Positions 1-10,000 of a stretch of DNA of 58,220 bases are shown here, one piece after another. Made by a program: the position numbers and the translations under genes. The notes under the pieces were generated by a model, which was not told the origin of the DNA, did not search any database, and worked only from the letters and a program-made list of their open reading frames with translations. This DNA comes from Deltaproteobacteria bacterium (GTDB lineage: Bacteria > Desulfobacterota > Desulfuromonadia > Desulfuromonadales > BM103). Within the stretch, counting starts at the first letter, position 1; each line of letters starts with the position of its first letter. The stretch covers positions 1-58,220 of the forward strand of contig JAGXHM010000096.1 of the NCBI GenBank assembly GCA_024636155.1. The letters are read 5' to 3'.

Positions 1-140
1 AAAGAGCAATAGACGAACAATAACAATGCTTGAGGCTCTATCGATCCAATTCCGCTGTAGTGCGGTTACATCTTTTACACAGAGATGGCCGCTGATTGTT
101 GTTTCTGTATGAGCTGAAACTTAGTTTGGGCAACAACCCG

Positions 141-168
141 TTGAATCTTGAATAAACTCAAGATTCAA
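141..168. repeat. Perfect 11-bp inverted repeat with a 6-nt loop
   Basis: TTGAATCTTGA at 141-151 and its exact complement TCAAGATTCAA at 158-168 enclose a 6-nt loop. No T-run follows, so it is not a classic intrinsic terminator. It lies in the gene-free first 286 bases. Otherwise I see only the hairpin at 237-270 there. Role unknown. Confidence 0.5.
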
Positions 169-236
169 GACTCCATTGCTTGCGACCCCATTACTTGACC
201 CTTACTGCGTGATTGTCGGTAAGAAGCTAGAGAAAC

Positions 237-270
237 AAAAGGGGCCGGGGAAATTACCCCGACCCTTTTT
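237..270. terminator. GC-rich hairpin with flanking A/T runs, probable bidirectional terminator
   Basis: AAAAGGGGCCGGGG (237-250) pairs imperfectly with CCCCGACCCTTTTT (257-270) around a 6-nt loop. Both ends carry A/T runs. It sits 16 bases past the stop of the minus-strand lipoprotein gene, which is the expected place for its terminator. Confidence 0.65.
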
Positions 271-286
271 GTTTGTGTCAACTAAG

Positions 287-1750
287 TTACTTAGTGTGCA
301 TGACTCTTTGTCTAGATTGGTCAACGGCAGGAGTAATTGATTTTTGTGGTTCTTCGATAGTTTCACCCTCTGCCCTCTGAGACCGTGTAGATGTCTCACC
401 GCTCTGAACAAAGCCCGTGAGATCAGCCAGGTATTGAGGCAATTTTGGGTAGTAAGTCTCGGACCACTCCAGGTTGCGAAGCTTGTTGAGCATCTCCAAT
501 GCATATTCCCGTTCGCCCAACTCGTTTGCCAATTGCGCGATTTGCAATTTGATAAAGGGGTCTTGCGGGAAGGCTTCGGATGCCAGTTTGAGCATGCGTA
601 ATGCTTCGTCAGGACGTTGTTTCTCGTAAGCCATGTTGCTTAGTTCTGAATATTCAAGGGCGTAAAGAGGGTCGAGTGCAACGGCTTCGGCCAAGTAGTC
701 GAGTGCCTTCGTCCCTTCTTTATGCTCTGCTGCTGAGCGGTAAAGATTGAACTTGATCCATGCCTCGTTTGGAGCCTCTTTTTCTTGAGCGAGAAAAAGC
801 TCACGAATCTCTTCCTTTTTGAAAAAATTACTCAGATACATAGAATCGCGCTGGCGTTGCCAATTGGTAGGAATGGGCTGGTCAAGTCGCGCTGGATCTT
901 CAATGAGATAAGCAATGATCTCTCCAAGAAAACGGACATCTAGGGCTATTTGACTGTCAAGATGACCGTAGGAAAATGTAACCGCCAGCGTTTGCAGATG
1001 CATCTTCTTCAAAGTTGCCAGAGTGTTGAAAACGATGTCGAGCAGTGGCGTTGAAATTTCGTTTTTGTAGAGCGGCTGGAAGTAGCTGAGGTCGATGTGC
1101 ACGATAACGGGTTGCGCTAGCCCTTGCAGCAATGGCAGCGCTGATGCTCTGAAAGCGGTGTTACGCAAAGAGCCATGAAAGGTCCGCTCGGTGATCGCCA
1201 TGGAAGCGACTTCTTCTTCATTAGCAATCCGGGACTGAGAAAGTTGCTCTGTGAACTTCTCCAGGTTTACTTCTTGTGCAGGATCACGCAAAGGGAGAGC
1301 CCACGCTAATTCTTTGATCCAGCCACTACGAAGTGCGGCGTCAATCGCCATCCCTGGGAGAATCAGAGGCGCCGGGTTGCGGTCAGTTGTTGCCAAAGCG
1401 AGGTTCTTAGCGTTGGCGTTGTTGATCAGAATCGCTGTCTTCTTGTGGAACTCTTCCGGAACCGGGGTCAGGTGCGGGTTGTTCGAAAGGAGTAAGAGCG
1501 TAGGGCGCTTACCTGCCGGCCTCCAGATTGAAAGCGCTTCTGCTGTGGTTTCAAAACGATAGACCGGGGTCGGTTCGTTGAGTAGATCCATGGCAATGAG
1601 CGGCTCAAAGACAGGGGCTTCTGTCACTTCTTTCTCCTGAGTTTGCTCAACCGAACTCAGCACTGTTGCAGTCGGCCGGTCTTTGTCAGCAGGAGAGTCG
1701 CAGGCGGTCTGTAACAGTAGTAACGAAAGCAGGAATATCCAACGTAGCAT
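287..1750 (-). CDS. TPR-containing lipoprotein, function unknown
   Basis: A 487-residue protein starting with a hydrophobic segment (residues 3-13) that ends in LLQTAC. Cys17 is a plausible lipidation site, although Gln at -3 of the lipobox is unusual. After an acidic linker there is a globular region of about residues 50-330 that I do not recognise. The C-terminal third is helical and reads as two or three tetratricopeptide repeats (for example KALDYLAEAVALDP and EALRMLKLASEAFPQDP). Export to the periplasm or outer membrane and protein-protein contacts are inferred from the lipobox and TPRs. The ATG is supported by CGAGGTG just upstream. It is transcribed away from lemA and is separated from the next minus-strand gene by a 208-base gap holding an inverted repeat. 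No specific function can be assigned. Confidence 0.75.
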   Translation of the reverse strand: MLRWIFLLSLLLLQTACDSPADKDRPTATVLSSVEQTQEKEVTEAPVFEPLIAMDLLNEPTPVYRFETTAEALSIWRPAGKRPTLLLLSNNPHLTPVPEEFHKKTAILINNANAKNLALATTDRNPAPLILPGMAIDAALRSGWIKELAWALPLRDPAQEVNLEKFTEQLSQSRIANEEEVASMAITERTFHGSLRNTAFRASALPLLQGLAQPVIVHIDLSYFQPLYKNEISTPLLDIVFNTLATLKKMHLQTLAVTFSYGHLDSQIALDVRFLGEIIAYLIEDPARLDQPIPTNWQRQRDSMYLSNFFKKEEIRELFLAQEKEAPNEAWIKFNLYRSAAEHKEGTKALDYLAEAVALDPLYALEYSELSNMAYEKQRPDEALRMLKLASEAFPQDPFIKLQIAQLANELGEREYALEMLNKLRNLEWSETYYPKLPQYLADLTGFVQSGETSTRSQRAEGETIEEPQKSITPAVDQSRQRVMHTK

Positions 1751-1835
1751 TGAGCACCTCGTAAAATTTTAAGATTAAATAAGCCATTATAGTCCTGACC
1801 GAGGTAACAGCCAAGCCTGATAATGGCAATACTAT

Positions 1836-1888
1836 GGTGACAGTATACTCTTCTATGTGCTCTGGTCTGAAAAGAGCATACTGTCACC
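1836..1888. repeat. 17-bp near-perfect inverted repeat, REP- or MITE-like
   Basis: GGTGACAGTATACTCTT (1836-1852) is matched by the complement of AAGAGCATACTGTCACC (1872-1888), with one mismatch and a 19-nt loop. It lies between two minus-strand genes and has no T-tract. The long arms suggest a mobile repeat remnant or a strong mRNA hairpin rather than an operator. No transposase is nearby. Confidence 0.5.
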
Positions 1889-1958
1889 GAATTTAAGATT
1901 TGGTCTGCTAGAAGTCTCCCCTCTTTTCGCCTCGTTACACTTTATCTGCGCAGCCTGA

Positions 1959-2402
1959 CTAATGATACCAACCCCAACCAAACAATAACCCGGGTTGCTG
2001 AATTCTCAGGTTGACGTAGATGTTGTGGCTGTAAGCGCGGGTCGGGTATACAACGCGTTGTGACGGTCGATTGTGACGGGGACGCTCATGGCGGTAGTGT
2101 TCGCGGCGGTCGAAACGGGCATGGATCTGCTCGCCCTTACGATCCATGTGGCGATTGATCTGTTTGCCTTTTTTCTGAAAATGACTGGCCTTGCGATACT
2201 TGCCTTGTTCTGCGGCGCGTTCAGCTTTGTGCTCGAAGCGCCGTTCAATGCGGTCTCCCTGGTTGTCCAAATGTCTTTCAATCCGGTTGCCTTGTGATGT
2301 GTTATAGCGTTGGCCCCCACGGTCATAACCTCTGTCTGCCATGGCTGTGCTGGTAAAGAGGATCAAGAGGAAGGTCAGTGTGATCGGGATTACTTTTTTC
2401 AT
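1959..2402 (-). CDS. Small secreted basic protein with internal repeats
   Basis: This 147-residue protein begins with a clear Sec signal peptide (MKK, hydrophobic core, cleavage near TAMA-DRG). The mature part is rich in Arg, His, Gln and Gly. It contains a repeated unit seen as NRIERHLDNQGDRIERRFE and again as KQINRHMDRKGEQIHARFD, roughly residues 38-100. The end is aromatic and Gly-rich (LLFGWGWYH). Start supported by AAAGGAG about 7 bases before the ATG. I cannot place it in a named family with certainty. The composition suggests a periplasmic or surface protein binding a polyanion or metal, which is inference only. It is divergent from lemA across about 185 bases. Confidence 0.7.
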   Translation of the reverse strand: MKKVIPITLTFLLILFTSTAMADRGYDRGGQRYNTSQGNRIERHLDNQGDRIERRFEHKAERAAEQGKYRKASHFQKKGKQINRHMDRKGEQIHARFDRREHYRHERPRHNRPSQRVVYPTRAYSHNIYVNLRIQQPGLLFGWGWYH

Positions 2403-2586
2403 GGTTTTCTCCTTTCGCTTGGATGCGGCTTGCTTTGCTTTTGTCTGTTAAGACGAATGACGTGCGAAAGGGTTTACTTGGCAGGATTAAAATATCCGAC
2501 AGGAGAGACTTGCAACCGCAAAGAGGTCGTCATAAAATCAAAATGGAATTGCTGCCTGCGCCACCTTTATGCAAAAGGATAATGCT

Positions 2587-3132
2587 GTGACCATCGCCCT
2601 GTTTTTTTCTGTTGCAATTGCTGCCTTCGGCGTTTTCATCTACAACCGACTGGTGCGTGATCGTCAACGAGTCTTGACAGCCTGGAGCGATATCGATGTG
2701 CAGCTTAAGCGGCGTTACGACCTGATCCCGAAGCTAGTCGCGGCGGTCGAGCAGTATGCTCGCTACGAGGAGTCGACCTTGACGACTTTGATTGCGCTGC
2801 GCAGCAGGACGGGGCAGGTGCGTGATGTTGGTGAAAAGGGTGCTCTGGAAAGTCAGATCGGCGGCGGTCTGAGAAGCCTGCTGGCCCTTGTTGAATCCTA
2901 CCCGGAGCTCAAAGCTGACCAGAATTTTCTGCAGCTGCAGAGCGAACTGACCGAAGTGGAAAACCATATCCAGTACGCGCGTCGTTTCTACAATGGTTCT
3001 GTGCGCAACCTGAACACCCGGATCGATTCTTTCCCCGACTTGGTCATTGCACGATTTTTTCGCTATATTCCACAACCCTTTTTTCAGCTCGATGATGAGG
3101 CAGAAAAAGAGTCACCGGAGATCTTGTCATGA
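2587..3132 (+). CDS. lemA: LemA family membrane protein
   Basis: The N-terminus is one transmembrane helix ([17 protein letters not shown]) followed by the LemA signature: [25 protein letters not shown] and a long helical region. LemA proteins are membrane-anchored helical-bundle proteins of poorly defined function, often next to DUF2207 or TPM-domain proteins, as here. I prefer GTG at 2587 because AAAAGGA (2573-2579) is ideally placed 7 bases before it. The in-frame ATG at 2569 has no ribosome-binding site and would only add six residues. The stop overlaps the next start (ATGA), so the two genes are translationally coupled. Confidence 0.85.
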   Translation: MTIALFFSVAIAAFGVFIYNRLVRDRQRVLTAWSDIDVQLKRRYDLIPKLVAAVEQYARYEESTLTTLIALRSRTGQVRDVGEKGALESQIGGGLRSLLALVESYPELKADQNFLQLQSELTEVENHIQYARRFYNGSVRNLNTRIDSFPDLVIARFFRYIPQPFFQLDDEAEKESPEILS

Positions 3133-5174
3133 TGGTTTCGCGAAAGCTGAACTTTGGCCATCAAGACATCAAGTCGCCAAGAATAATAAGTTCAATTGTC
3201 CCCTTTTGTCTCTTTGGGCCCTTGTGGCAAGTCTTTGGTTTCTTGCGACGGCATAATGTCATCAGGTGCTTCTTTCCCGGTCTGTTTCTGCTGCTCAGTG
3301 TGATCGTCCTGCCAGTTCACGCTGAAGAACGCATCCTGAGTTACCACAGCGATATCGAAATTTCTGCCGACAGCTCGATGCAGGTGACTGAAACAATTCG
3401 CGTGCGTTCAGAACAAAAGGAGATCAAGCGCGGCATCTACCGCGACTTTCCCACCGATTACAAGGATCGTTTCGGCAATCGTTACCGGGTCGGTTTTGAG
3501 ATGATTGAAGCGACCCGTGACGGTCACTCCGAACCCTGGCACTCCGAGTCCGAGGGTAATGGCGTACGCGTCTACCTGGGGGACAAGAATGTCTCTCTGG
3601 AGAGTGGCGATTACAGCTACGCGATTACGTATCGTACCAACCGGCAACTCGGTTTCTTTGATGATCACGACGAGCTTTACTGGAATGTCACCGGTAATCA
3701 CTGGAGCTTTCCGATCGAGAAAGTTACCGTGCAGGTGACACTTCCCGAGGGGCTTCGCGCAGAACAGCTTAAGCCGGAAGCTTACACGGGCCAGCTTGGG
3801 GCGACGGGTCAAGATTATCGCACCAGCGTAGACTATGATGGCACTGTGCGTTTTGCGACGACGCGAGCTTTCAATAAGGGCGAGGGATTGACGATTGTGG
3901 TTTCATGGCCCAAGGGTTACGTGCACGAGCCGACCCGGCGGGAGGAGGTCAACTACCTGCTGCGCGATAATCAGAGTTGGGTGATTCTGCTGATCGGTTT
4001 GTCTGTACTGATGGTCTATTACCTGCTGGCCTGGGTCATGGTTGGGCGCGATCCGCAGGGCGGTGTCATTATCACCCGCTATGAACCACCGTCCGGCTTG
4101 TCGCCTGGCACCGCCCGGTTTGTGGTGCGCATGGGCTATGATCACAATACCTTTGCGGCGGCTCTGGTCAATCTGGCGGTCAAGGGCTTGATCGAGATTC
4201 GTGAGGTTGGCGATGAGTACACTCTGGTTCGCACCAGTCATCCGTCGGAAAACTTGGCGGCTGGCGAAAAGGCGATTTTGAAACATCTGTTTCGCGACTT
4301 GAATGGGGTCACCATCACCCTTGAGCGAAGCAAGCACGCTACCATTAGCAAAGCACTCAAGGCGCATGAAGCAGCCCTGCGCAGCAACAGTGAAGCTCTC
4401 TATTTTATGCGGAACCGAAGCTGGCTGACCCCTGGCATTATCATCTCCGTGTTGATCTTTGCTGGGGTGATTTATGGGCTGCCAAACAATGAGCTCAAAA
4501 TGGCGGGCCTCTTTCTCTCGGTCTGGCTGACCTTCTGGACGCTCGGCGTCTTCTCACTAGGCAAGAAGGTCTGGTTCGCCTGGCGCAGCGTGAATTCACC
4601 GTTGGATACAGTAGGGGCTCTCTTTATTACGCTCTTTGCCACGCCTTTCTTCTGTGCCGAGGTTGTCGTCATCGGATTGCTGGGAAGTCAGGTGTCAGTG
4701 ACGATCCCGGCAATACTTCTTTCTGCCATCGGCATCAATTTGCTCTTTCATCATCTGCTCAAGGCGCCGACCCGGACCGGACGACGCCTGCTCGACGAGC
4801 TGGAAGGCTTCCGGCAGTTTCTCGACGTGGCTGAGCGCGAAGAGATGAATTTCCGGAATCCACCAGAGAAGACGCCCGAGCTTTTTGAGCGCTTTCTCCC
4901 CTACGCCCTGGCCCTTGGGGTTGGGCAACAGTGGATGGAGCGATTTGCCGGTCTCTTTCTACGGCTTGAAGAGCGCGAGGAGCAATATCGGCCGGTCTGG
5001 TATCACGGTCACAACTGGAATGTGCATGATCTGGGTGGCTTCACAAACTCCCTGGGCGGTTCGCTTGGTTCGGCGCTTGGGACATCATCTGCCGCTCCCG
5101 GTTCTTCGTCCGGTTCCGGCGGCGGTGGCTCCTCTGGTGGCGGGGGAGGTGGCGGCGGCGGGGGTGGGTGGTAA
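3129..5174 (+). CDS. DUF2207 membrane protein with Gly-rich tail
   Basis: A 681-residue protein. It starts with an unusual 45-residue extension before the hydrophobic export segment [18 protein letters not shown]. There follows an extracytoplasmic beta-rich region with the DUF2207 pattern ([35 protein letters not shown]). A transmembrane helix lies near residues 285-305 ([20 protein letters not shown]), with further helices near 430-540 and a cytoplasmic region. The last about 30 residues are almost pure Gly/Ser ending in W, typical of this family. The start overlaps the lemA stop by 4 bases. LemA and DUF2207 proteins are commonly paired and are assumed to act together in the envelope. Biochemical role unknown. 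Confidence 0.85.
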   Translation: MMVSRKLNFGHQDIKSPRIISSIVPFCLFGPLWQVFGFLRRHNVIRCFFPGLFLLLSVIVLPVHAEERILSYHSDIEISADSSMQVTETIRVRSEQKEIKRGIYRDFPTDYKDRFGNRYRVGFEMIEATRDGHSEPWHSESEGNGVRVYLGDKNVSLESGDYSYAITYRTNRQLGFFDDHDELYWNVTGNHWSFPIEKVTVQVTLPEGLRAEQLKPEAYTGQLGATGQDYRTSVDYDGTVRFATTRAFNKGEGLTIVVSWPKGYVHEPTRREEVNYLLRDNQSWVILLIGLSVLMVYYLLAWVMVGRDPQGGVIITRYEPPSGLSPGTARFVVRMGYDHNTFAAALVNLAVKGLIEIREVGDEYTLVRTSHPSENLAAGEKAILKHLFRDLNGVTITLERSKHATISKALKAHEAALRSNSEALYFMRNRSWLTPGIIISVLIFAGVIYGLPNNELKMAGLFLSVWLTFWTLGVFSLGKKVWFAWRSVNSPLDTVGALFITLFATPFFCAEVVVIGLLGSQVSVTIPAILLSAIGINLLFHHLLKAPTRTGRRLLDELEGFRQFLDVAEREEMNFRNPPEKTPELFERFLPYALALGVGQQWMERFAGLFLRLEEREEQYRPVWYHGHNWNVHDLGGFTNSLGGSLGSALGTSSAAPGSSSGSGGGGSSGGGGGGGGGGGW

Positions 5175-5286
5175 CTTTTCCTGACAGCGCGGTAAGGCCC
5201 TATATCCACTTACGGCCGCCCCAGGGCCCGCCCATGAGTGAGCCCTCAACATTAAATTCCTCATTAAACCGCATGAAATGGCTATT

Positions 5287-5397
5287 TTGTTGCCATAAAC
5301 CCTTGTTCCTGAAGGCAAAAAAAACTATAATTGTCAGTTTCTGCGCAAAAGTTATTGTTGCCTTGGGAAAGTCAACTGTGTCAGACGTTGGCAACAA
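5287..5397 (+). promoter_or_regulatory. Three TTGTTGCC boxes around the pfa promoter, candidate operators
   Basis: TTGTTGCC occurs at 5287-5294 and 5355-5362, and inverted as GGCAACAA at 5390-5397. The first copy lies just upstream of the -35 box. The other two form an 8-bp inverted repeat in the untranslated leader. No regulator gene is adjacent, so the binding protein is unknown. The 5175-5439 gap holds only this and the promoter. Confidence 0.4.
5303..5331 (+). promoter_or_regulatory. Sigma-70-type promoter for the pfa-ole genes
   Basis: TTGTTC (5303-5308), a 17-base spacer and a perfect TATAAT (5326-5331) predict a start near 5338. That leaves about 100 bases of leader before the TTG start of pfaD at 5440. 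It is the only good promoter I see in the 265-base gap. Confidence 0.6.
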
Positions 5398-5439
5398 AGA
5401 TTATGGACAGTTTGGATGTCCTGATTCAGGGAGTTTTTT

Positions 5440-7071
5440 TTGCAAGCATCGCAACCTAAATTAACAACCCCTTTGGGGGTGTTTTCACCGGGTGAACAGG
5501 TGGCGGCAGGGCCGGCGTTGATTGCCGGTTTGCGCCGTATCAAGCAGCCACTCTATCTTTTGGCGCAGGACTGTGACACAAAAGTGATGACCGGCACAGC
5601 GGGCACCCTTGTGGAAAGTTCTGCCGGACAGATTTTTAATGGCATGGCTCTGGCCTGCCCTTTGGAAAGTCTGGGCGATACCAGCTTCTGTCACGATCAT
5701 GCGATTCGTTACCCTTACGTGGGTGGTTCCATGGCCAAGGGCATCAGCTCGGTGCCCATGGTTGTGGCTTTGGCCAAAGCCGGTATGCTCGGTTTCTTTG
5801 GCTCCGCCGGTCTGCTGATTGAGGAGGTCGAAGCTGCCATCGATCAGCTGGAAAGTCGCGCAGCGGGCTGTACTTACGGTTTTAATCTGATTCATAGTCC
5901 CAACGAACCAGAGCTGGAAAATACTCTGGTCGATCTCTACCTGCGCCGTGGAATCCACCTGGTAGAAGCCTCGGCGTTTCTCGCCCTGACCCCGGCCCTG
6001 GTGCGCTACCGCACTCACGGTATTTATCGTGACGCTGCCGGGCGTATCGTCACCCCGAATCGCATCATCGCAAAGATTTCTCGTGAAGAAGTGGCGGCGA
6101 GATTTTTTGAGCCACCACCGGAGCGTTTTTTGCAGAAACTCGTTGATTCGGGACAGCTCACCGCTGATCAGGCACTGTTGGCTGCCGAGATTCCGATGGC
6201 TCAGGATGTGACAGTAGAGTCCGATTCAGGAGGGCATACTGATAATCGCCCTGCCATGGCTCTCTTCCCGACGATTAAGGCACAGAGAAATGCCTGCCAA
6301 AAAGAGTATAATTATGCACAGCCTCTGCGGGTTGGGCTTGGTGGTGGCATTGCCACGCCAGCGGCCGCGGCCGCAGCTTTTGCTTTAGGTGTCGATTACC
6401 TCGTGACGGGAACGATTAACCAGGCCTGTGTCGAGTCGGGAACCTGCGACGAAGTACGCAAGATGCTTGCTGAAACCCGACAGGCCGATGTCACCATGGC
6501 TCCGTCCGGCGATATGTTCGAGATGGGAGTCAAGGTTCAGGTGATCAAGCGCGGCACCATGTTCTCCATGCGTGCGGCGAAGCTCTACGAGCTCTACCGG
6601 GCGCATGGCAGCATTGAAGATCTGCCCGTCGATGAGCGGCAGAAGCTGGAAAAGACAGTTTTCCGCAAAAATCTTGACCAGGTCTGGGAAGAGACGCGCA
6701 GCTTTTTCATTCAGCGCGATCCACGCCAGCTGGCCAAGGCTGAGAGCGATCCAAAATACAAAATGGCACTGGTGTTTCGCTGGTACCTTGGTCAATCACC
6801 GGTCTGGGCCAATCGCGGTCAATCGGATCGGAAGCTTGACTATCAAATCTGGTGCGGTCCGGCTATGGGCGCTTTTAACGAGTGGGTTAAAGGCTCTGTC
6901 CTGGACGTGCCTGAGCAACGTAAAATTGCCACTGTGGCTATGAATATTCTCTTTGGTGCGGCCGTCTTGATAAGGGCCAATCAACTTAAACTACAAGGGG
7001 TTTGTCTCGATGATGAGACAGAGCTTTCTGCCCCCCTGGAAATCGAACAGATCAAGGAGTTTCTCAGTTGA
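5440..7071 (+). CDS. pfaD: PfaD-type trans-acting enoyl reductase of the PUFA synthase
   Basis: A 543-residue flavin-dependent enoyl reductase of the PfaD branch of the 2-nitropropane dioxygenase/FabK fold. It would reduce selected enoyl-ACP intermediates during iterative polyunsaturated chain synthesis, working in trans with the two following megasynthases. Visible signatures are the TIM-barrel glycine motifs VGLGGGIATPAAAAAAFALG and DYLVTGTINQACVESGT, and the PfaD-specific C-terminal part (FRWYLGQSPVWANRG). The start is TTG at 5440, with CAGGGAG at 5427-5433 ideally spaced and no better start nearby. Its stop overlaps the next start in TTGA. First gene of the pfa-ole block, as in the myxobacterial pfa1-pfa2-pfa3 order. 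Confidence 0.93.
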   Translation: MQASQPKLTTPLGVFSPGEQVAAGPALIAGLRRIKQPLYLLAQDCDTKVMTGTAGTLVESSAGQIFNGMALACPLESLGDTSFCHDHAIRYPYVGGSMAKGISSVPMVVALAKAGMLGFFGSAGLLIEEVEAAIDQLESRAAGCTYGFNLIHSPNEPELENTLVDLYLRRGIHLVEASAFLALTPALVRYRTHGIYRDAAGRIVTPNRIIAKISREEVAARFFEPPPERFLQKLVDSGQLTADQALLAAEIPMAQDVTVESDSGGHTDNRPAMALFPTIKAQRNACQKEYNYAQPLRVGLGGGIATPAAAAAAFALGVDYLVTGTINQACVESGTCDEVRKMLAETRQADVTMAPSGDMFEMGVKVQVIKRGTMFSMRAAKLYELYRAHGSIEDLPVDERQKLEKTVFRKNLDQVWEETRSFFIQRDPRQLAKAESDPKYKMALVFRWYLGQSPVWANRGQSDRKLDYQIWCGPAMGAFNEWVKGSVLDVPEQRKIATVAMNILFGAAVLIRANQLKLQGVCLDDETELSAPLEIEQIKEFLS

Positions 7072-10000
7072 AGAAAAACAGCGGAGAACAAACCCAGCAT
7101 GCGGCGGCAACGACGCCGTTGGCTATTGTCGGTATCGGCTGCCTTTTCCCCCAGGCAGCAGATAAGGGAACGTTCTGGACCAATATCAAAAATGGTACAG
7201 ATGCAATCATTGAAGTCCCCGAAACGCATTGGCGTTCCGATGACTATTTTGATGCGGATCCAAAGACGCCCGACAAGGTGTATGCCAAATACGGCGGTTT
7301 CCTTTCGCCGGTTGATTTCAATCCGATGGAATACGGTGTGCTGCCCAACGCGATGGAGGCGATTGACACCTCGCAACTGCTCGGCTTGGTCGCTGTCGAT
7401 CAGGCGTTGCAGGATGCTGGCTACACCACCGAAAAGGAATTTGACCGTGACCGGGTCAGCGTTATTATCGGTGTGACCGGAACGCTGGAACTGGTCGTAC
7501 CGCTCGGTGCTCGTCTTGGCCGTCCCCGCTGGAAAGAAGCGCTGAAAGATGCCGGTATCGCCGATGCGATTGCCGAAGATGTCATGCAGCGCATTAGTGA
7601 CTCTTATGTTCCCTGGCAAGAGAACTCCTTCCCCGGTCTGCTCGGTAACGTGGTTGCCGGACGGATCAGCAAGCATTTTGATTTTGGTGGCACCAACTGT
7701 GTGGTCGACGCCGCGTGTGGTAGTTCCTTGAGCGCTCTCAACCTGGCTGCTCTGGAATTGGCCGCGGGCAAGTCCGACATGGTGGTTACAGGCGGGATCG
7801 ACACATTCAACGACATCTTCATGTACACCTGCTTCAGCAAGACGCCAGCTCTGTCACCTTCCGGTCACGCCAAGCCGTTTGCTGATAACGCCGACGGCAC
7901 CACTCTGGGCGAAGGCCTGGGGATTGTTGTCATCAAACGCCTGGCTGATGCCGAGCGTGATGGCGACAAGATTTATGCTGTCGTCAAGGGCATCGGTGCG
8001 TCAAGTGATGGCCGTGGCGGTGCCATCTATGAGCCGAGCGCGATCGGTCAGCAGAAAGCTTTGCGTCGTGCCTACGAGCAGGGCGGTGTTGATCCACAGA
8101 CTGTTGAGCTGATCGAAGCCCACGGTACCGGTACCAAGGTCGGTGATGCTGTCGAGGTCTCCGCTCTTAAGGCAGTTTTCGGCGAAGCCAGTTCTCCCTG
8201 GTGTGCGATCGGCTCGATCAAGTCCCAGATCGGTCATACCAAGGCTGCCGCTGGTTCTGCCGGTCTGATCAAGGCGACTATGGCGCTCTACAACAAGACC
8301 TTGCCGCCAACGATCAAGGTCGAAAAGCCGCAGGAGACTGTGACTTCGGCAACCTCGCCATTTTATGTCAACACGGAAACCCGCCCCTGGATTCCTCGCG
8401 GCGATCATCCGCGTCGGGCCGGTGTCAGCGCACTCGGTTTTGGCGGCAGCAACTTCCACTGTCTGCTTGAGGAATACCAATCAACCAAAGCTGCTGCGGA
8501 CTGGCAAGGCGACGTACAGATCGTTGCATTCAGTGCTGCTGATGAAAGCGGTCTGGAATCGGCGCTACAAAGCTTGCCGACAGATGCAGCCTGGAATGAG
8601 CTGCGCCTGCTGGCCGATCAGAGCCGGAGCAGTTTCGATGCACAGCAGCCCTGTCGACTGGTGATGGTCCTGGAAAAGGACAGCCCCAAGCTTGCCGCCC
8701 AGGTGAAAAGTGCTTTGGCCATGTTAAGCAGCAAACGCGACCAGAATTCCTGGAGCACTCCCGACGGCACCTTCTTTGCCAAGGGTGACGTTGCTGGCAA
8801 GTTGGCGATGCTCTTCCCCGGACAAGGTGCCCAGTACCCGGGCATGCTTAAAGAACTGGCGATTCAGTTTCCGCAGTTCCTCAACGCCTTCATCGCTGCT
8901 GACCGTGCTTACCTGGCCAACACCGGCGGTGAAGCAGGTCGCCTAGCTGAACTCGTTTATCCCCGCCCCAGCTTTGATCAGTCAACCCGTGATCAGAACA
9001 TAGCAAGTCTGCAAGCAACGGACGTTGCCCAGCCCGCTCTTGGTGCTGTCAGCCTGGGAGCCCGTGACATTCTCGCAACATTCGGTGTGACTGCCGAAGC
9101 TTATGCCGGGCACAGCTACGGTGAGCTGACCGCGCTTTGTTCCGGTGGCTACTTTGATGGGGAGGCCTTGCATGCGCTGTCGCGTCTGCGTGGCGAACTG
9201 ATGGCCGCCGGTGAAGGCGACCGCGGTTCAATGCTGGCGGTCTCCGCACCCCTTGGCCAGGTCGAAGCCTTCCTCAAGGATTCCGGTCTGAAGCTGGTGC
9301 TGGCCAACCGCAACACTCCTGAACAGGGCGTCCTCTCCGGAGCGACGACCGAAATCGAAAAAGCGGCAAAACTGCTTGATGAGCAGGGGTTGCGCTATAA
9401 GCAACTCGCAGTGGCTGCGGCCTTCCACAGTGAACTGGTTGCCGCTGCCAGCGGGCCGTTTGCTGAGCGTCTGCAGTCGATTAAATTCAGTAAGCCGACC
9501 GTCACGGTTTTTTCAAATACTACCGGTAGCGCGTATCCGGAGACGGCTAAAAAAGCCCGTGAGATTCTTGCCGCGCAACTGGCCTGCCCGGTTAACTTTG
9601 TTGCTGAAATTGAGGCAATGTACGCAGCCGGTATGCGCACCTTCCTCGAAGTCGGCCCCGGTGCTCGCATGACCGGCATGGTCAAAGCGATTCTCGGCGA
9701 GCGCGAATTCCAGGCGATTGCTATCGATGCCTCCAACGGCAAGCGCTCAGGCATCAATGATCTGGGCCGTGCTCTGGCGCAGCTGACTGTGCTTGGCTAC
9801 CCGGTTGATCTGGCTCGCTGGGACGAAGGCTATGCCGCGACCCTCAAATCAACGAAAGGCAAGAAGCCCGGCATGACGATCCCGTTGACCGGCGCCAACT
9901 ATTTCAAGCGTCCGCAAAAACGTCCGCCGATCCAACCGCACGTTGCAGCACCTGCGACCGTATCTGCAACCCAGACCGTACAGCAAGAAACAACGGTCAT

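Noticed and set aside
1657-1887. 76-codon minus-strand ORF
   Set aside because: It overlaps the lipoprotein start and the inverted repeat, without RBS or domain.
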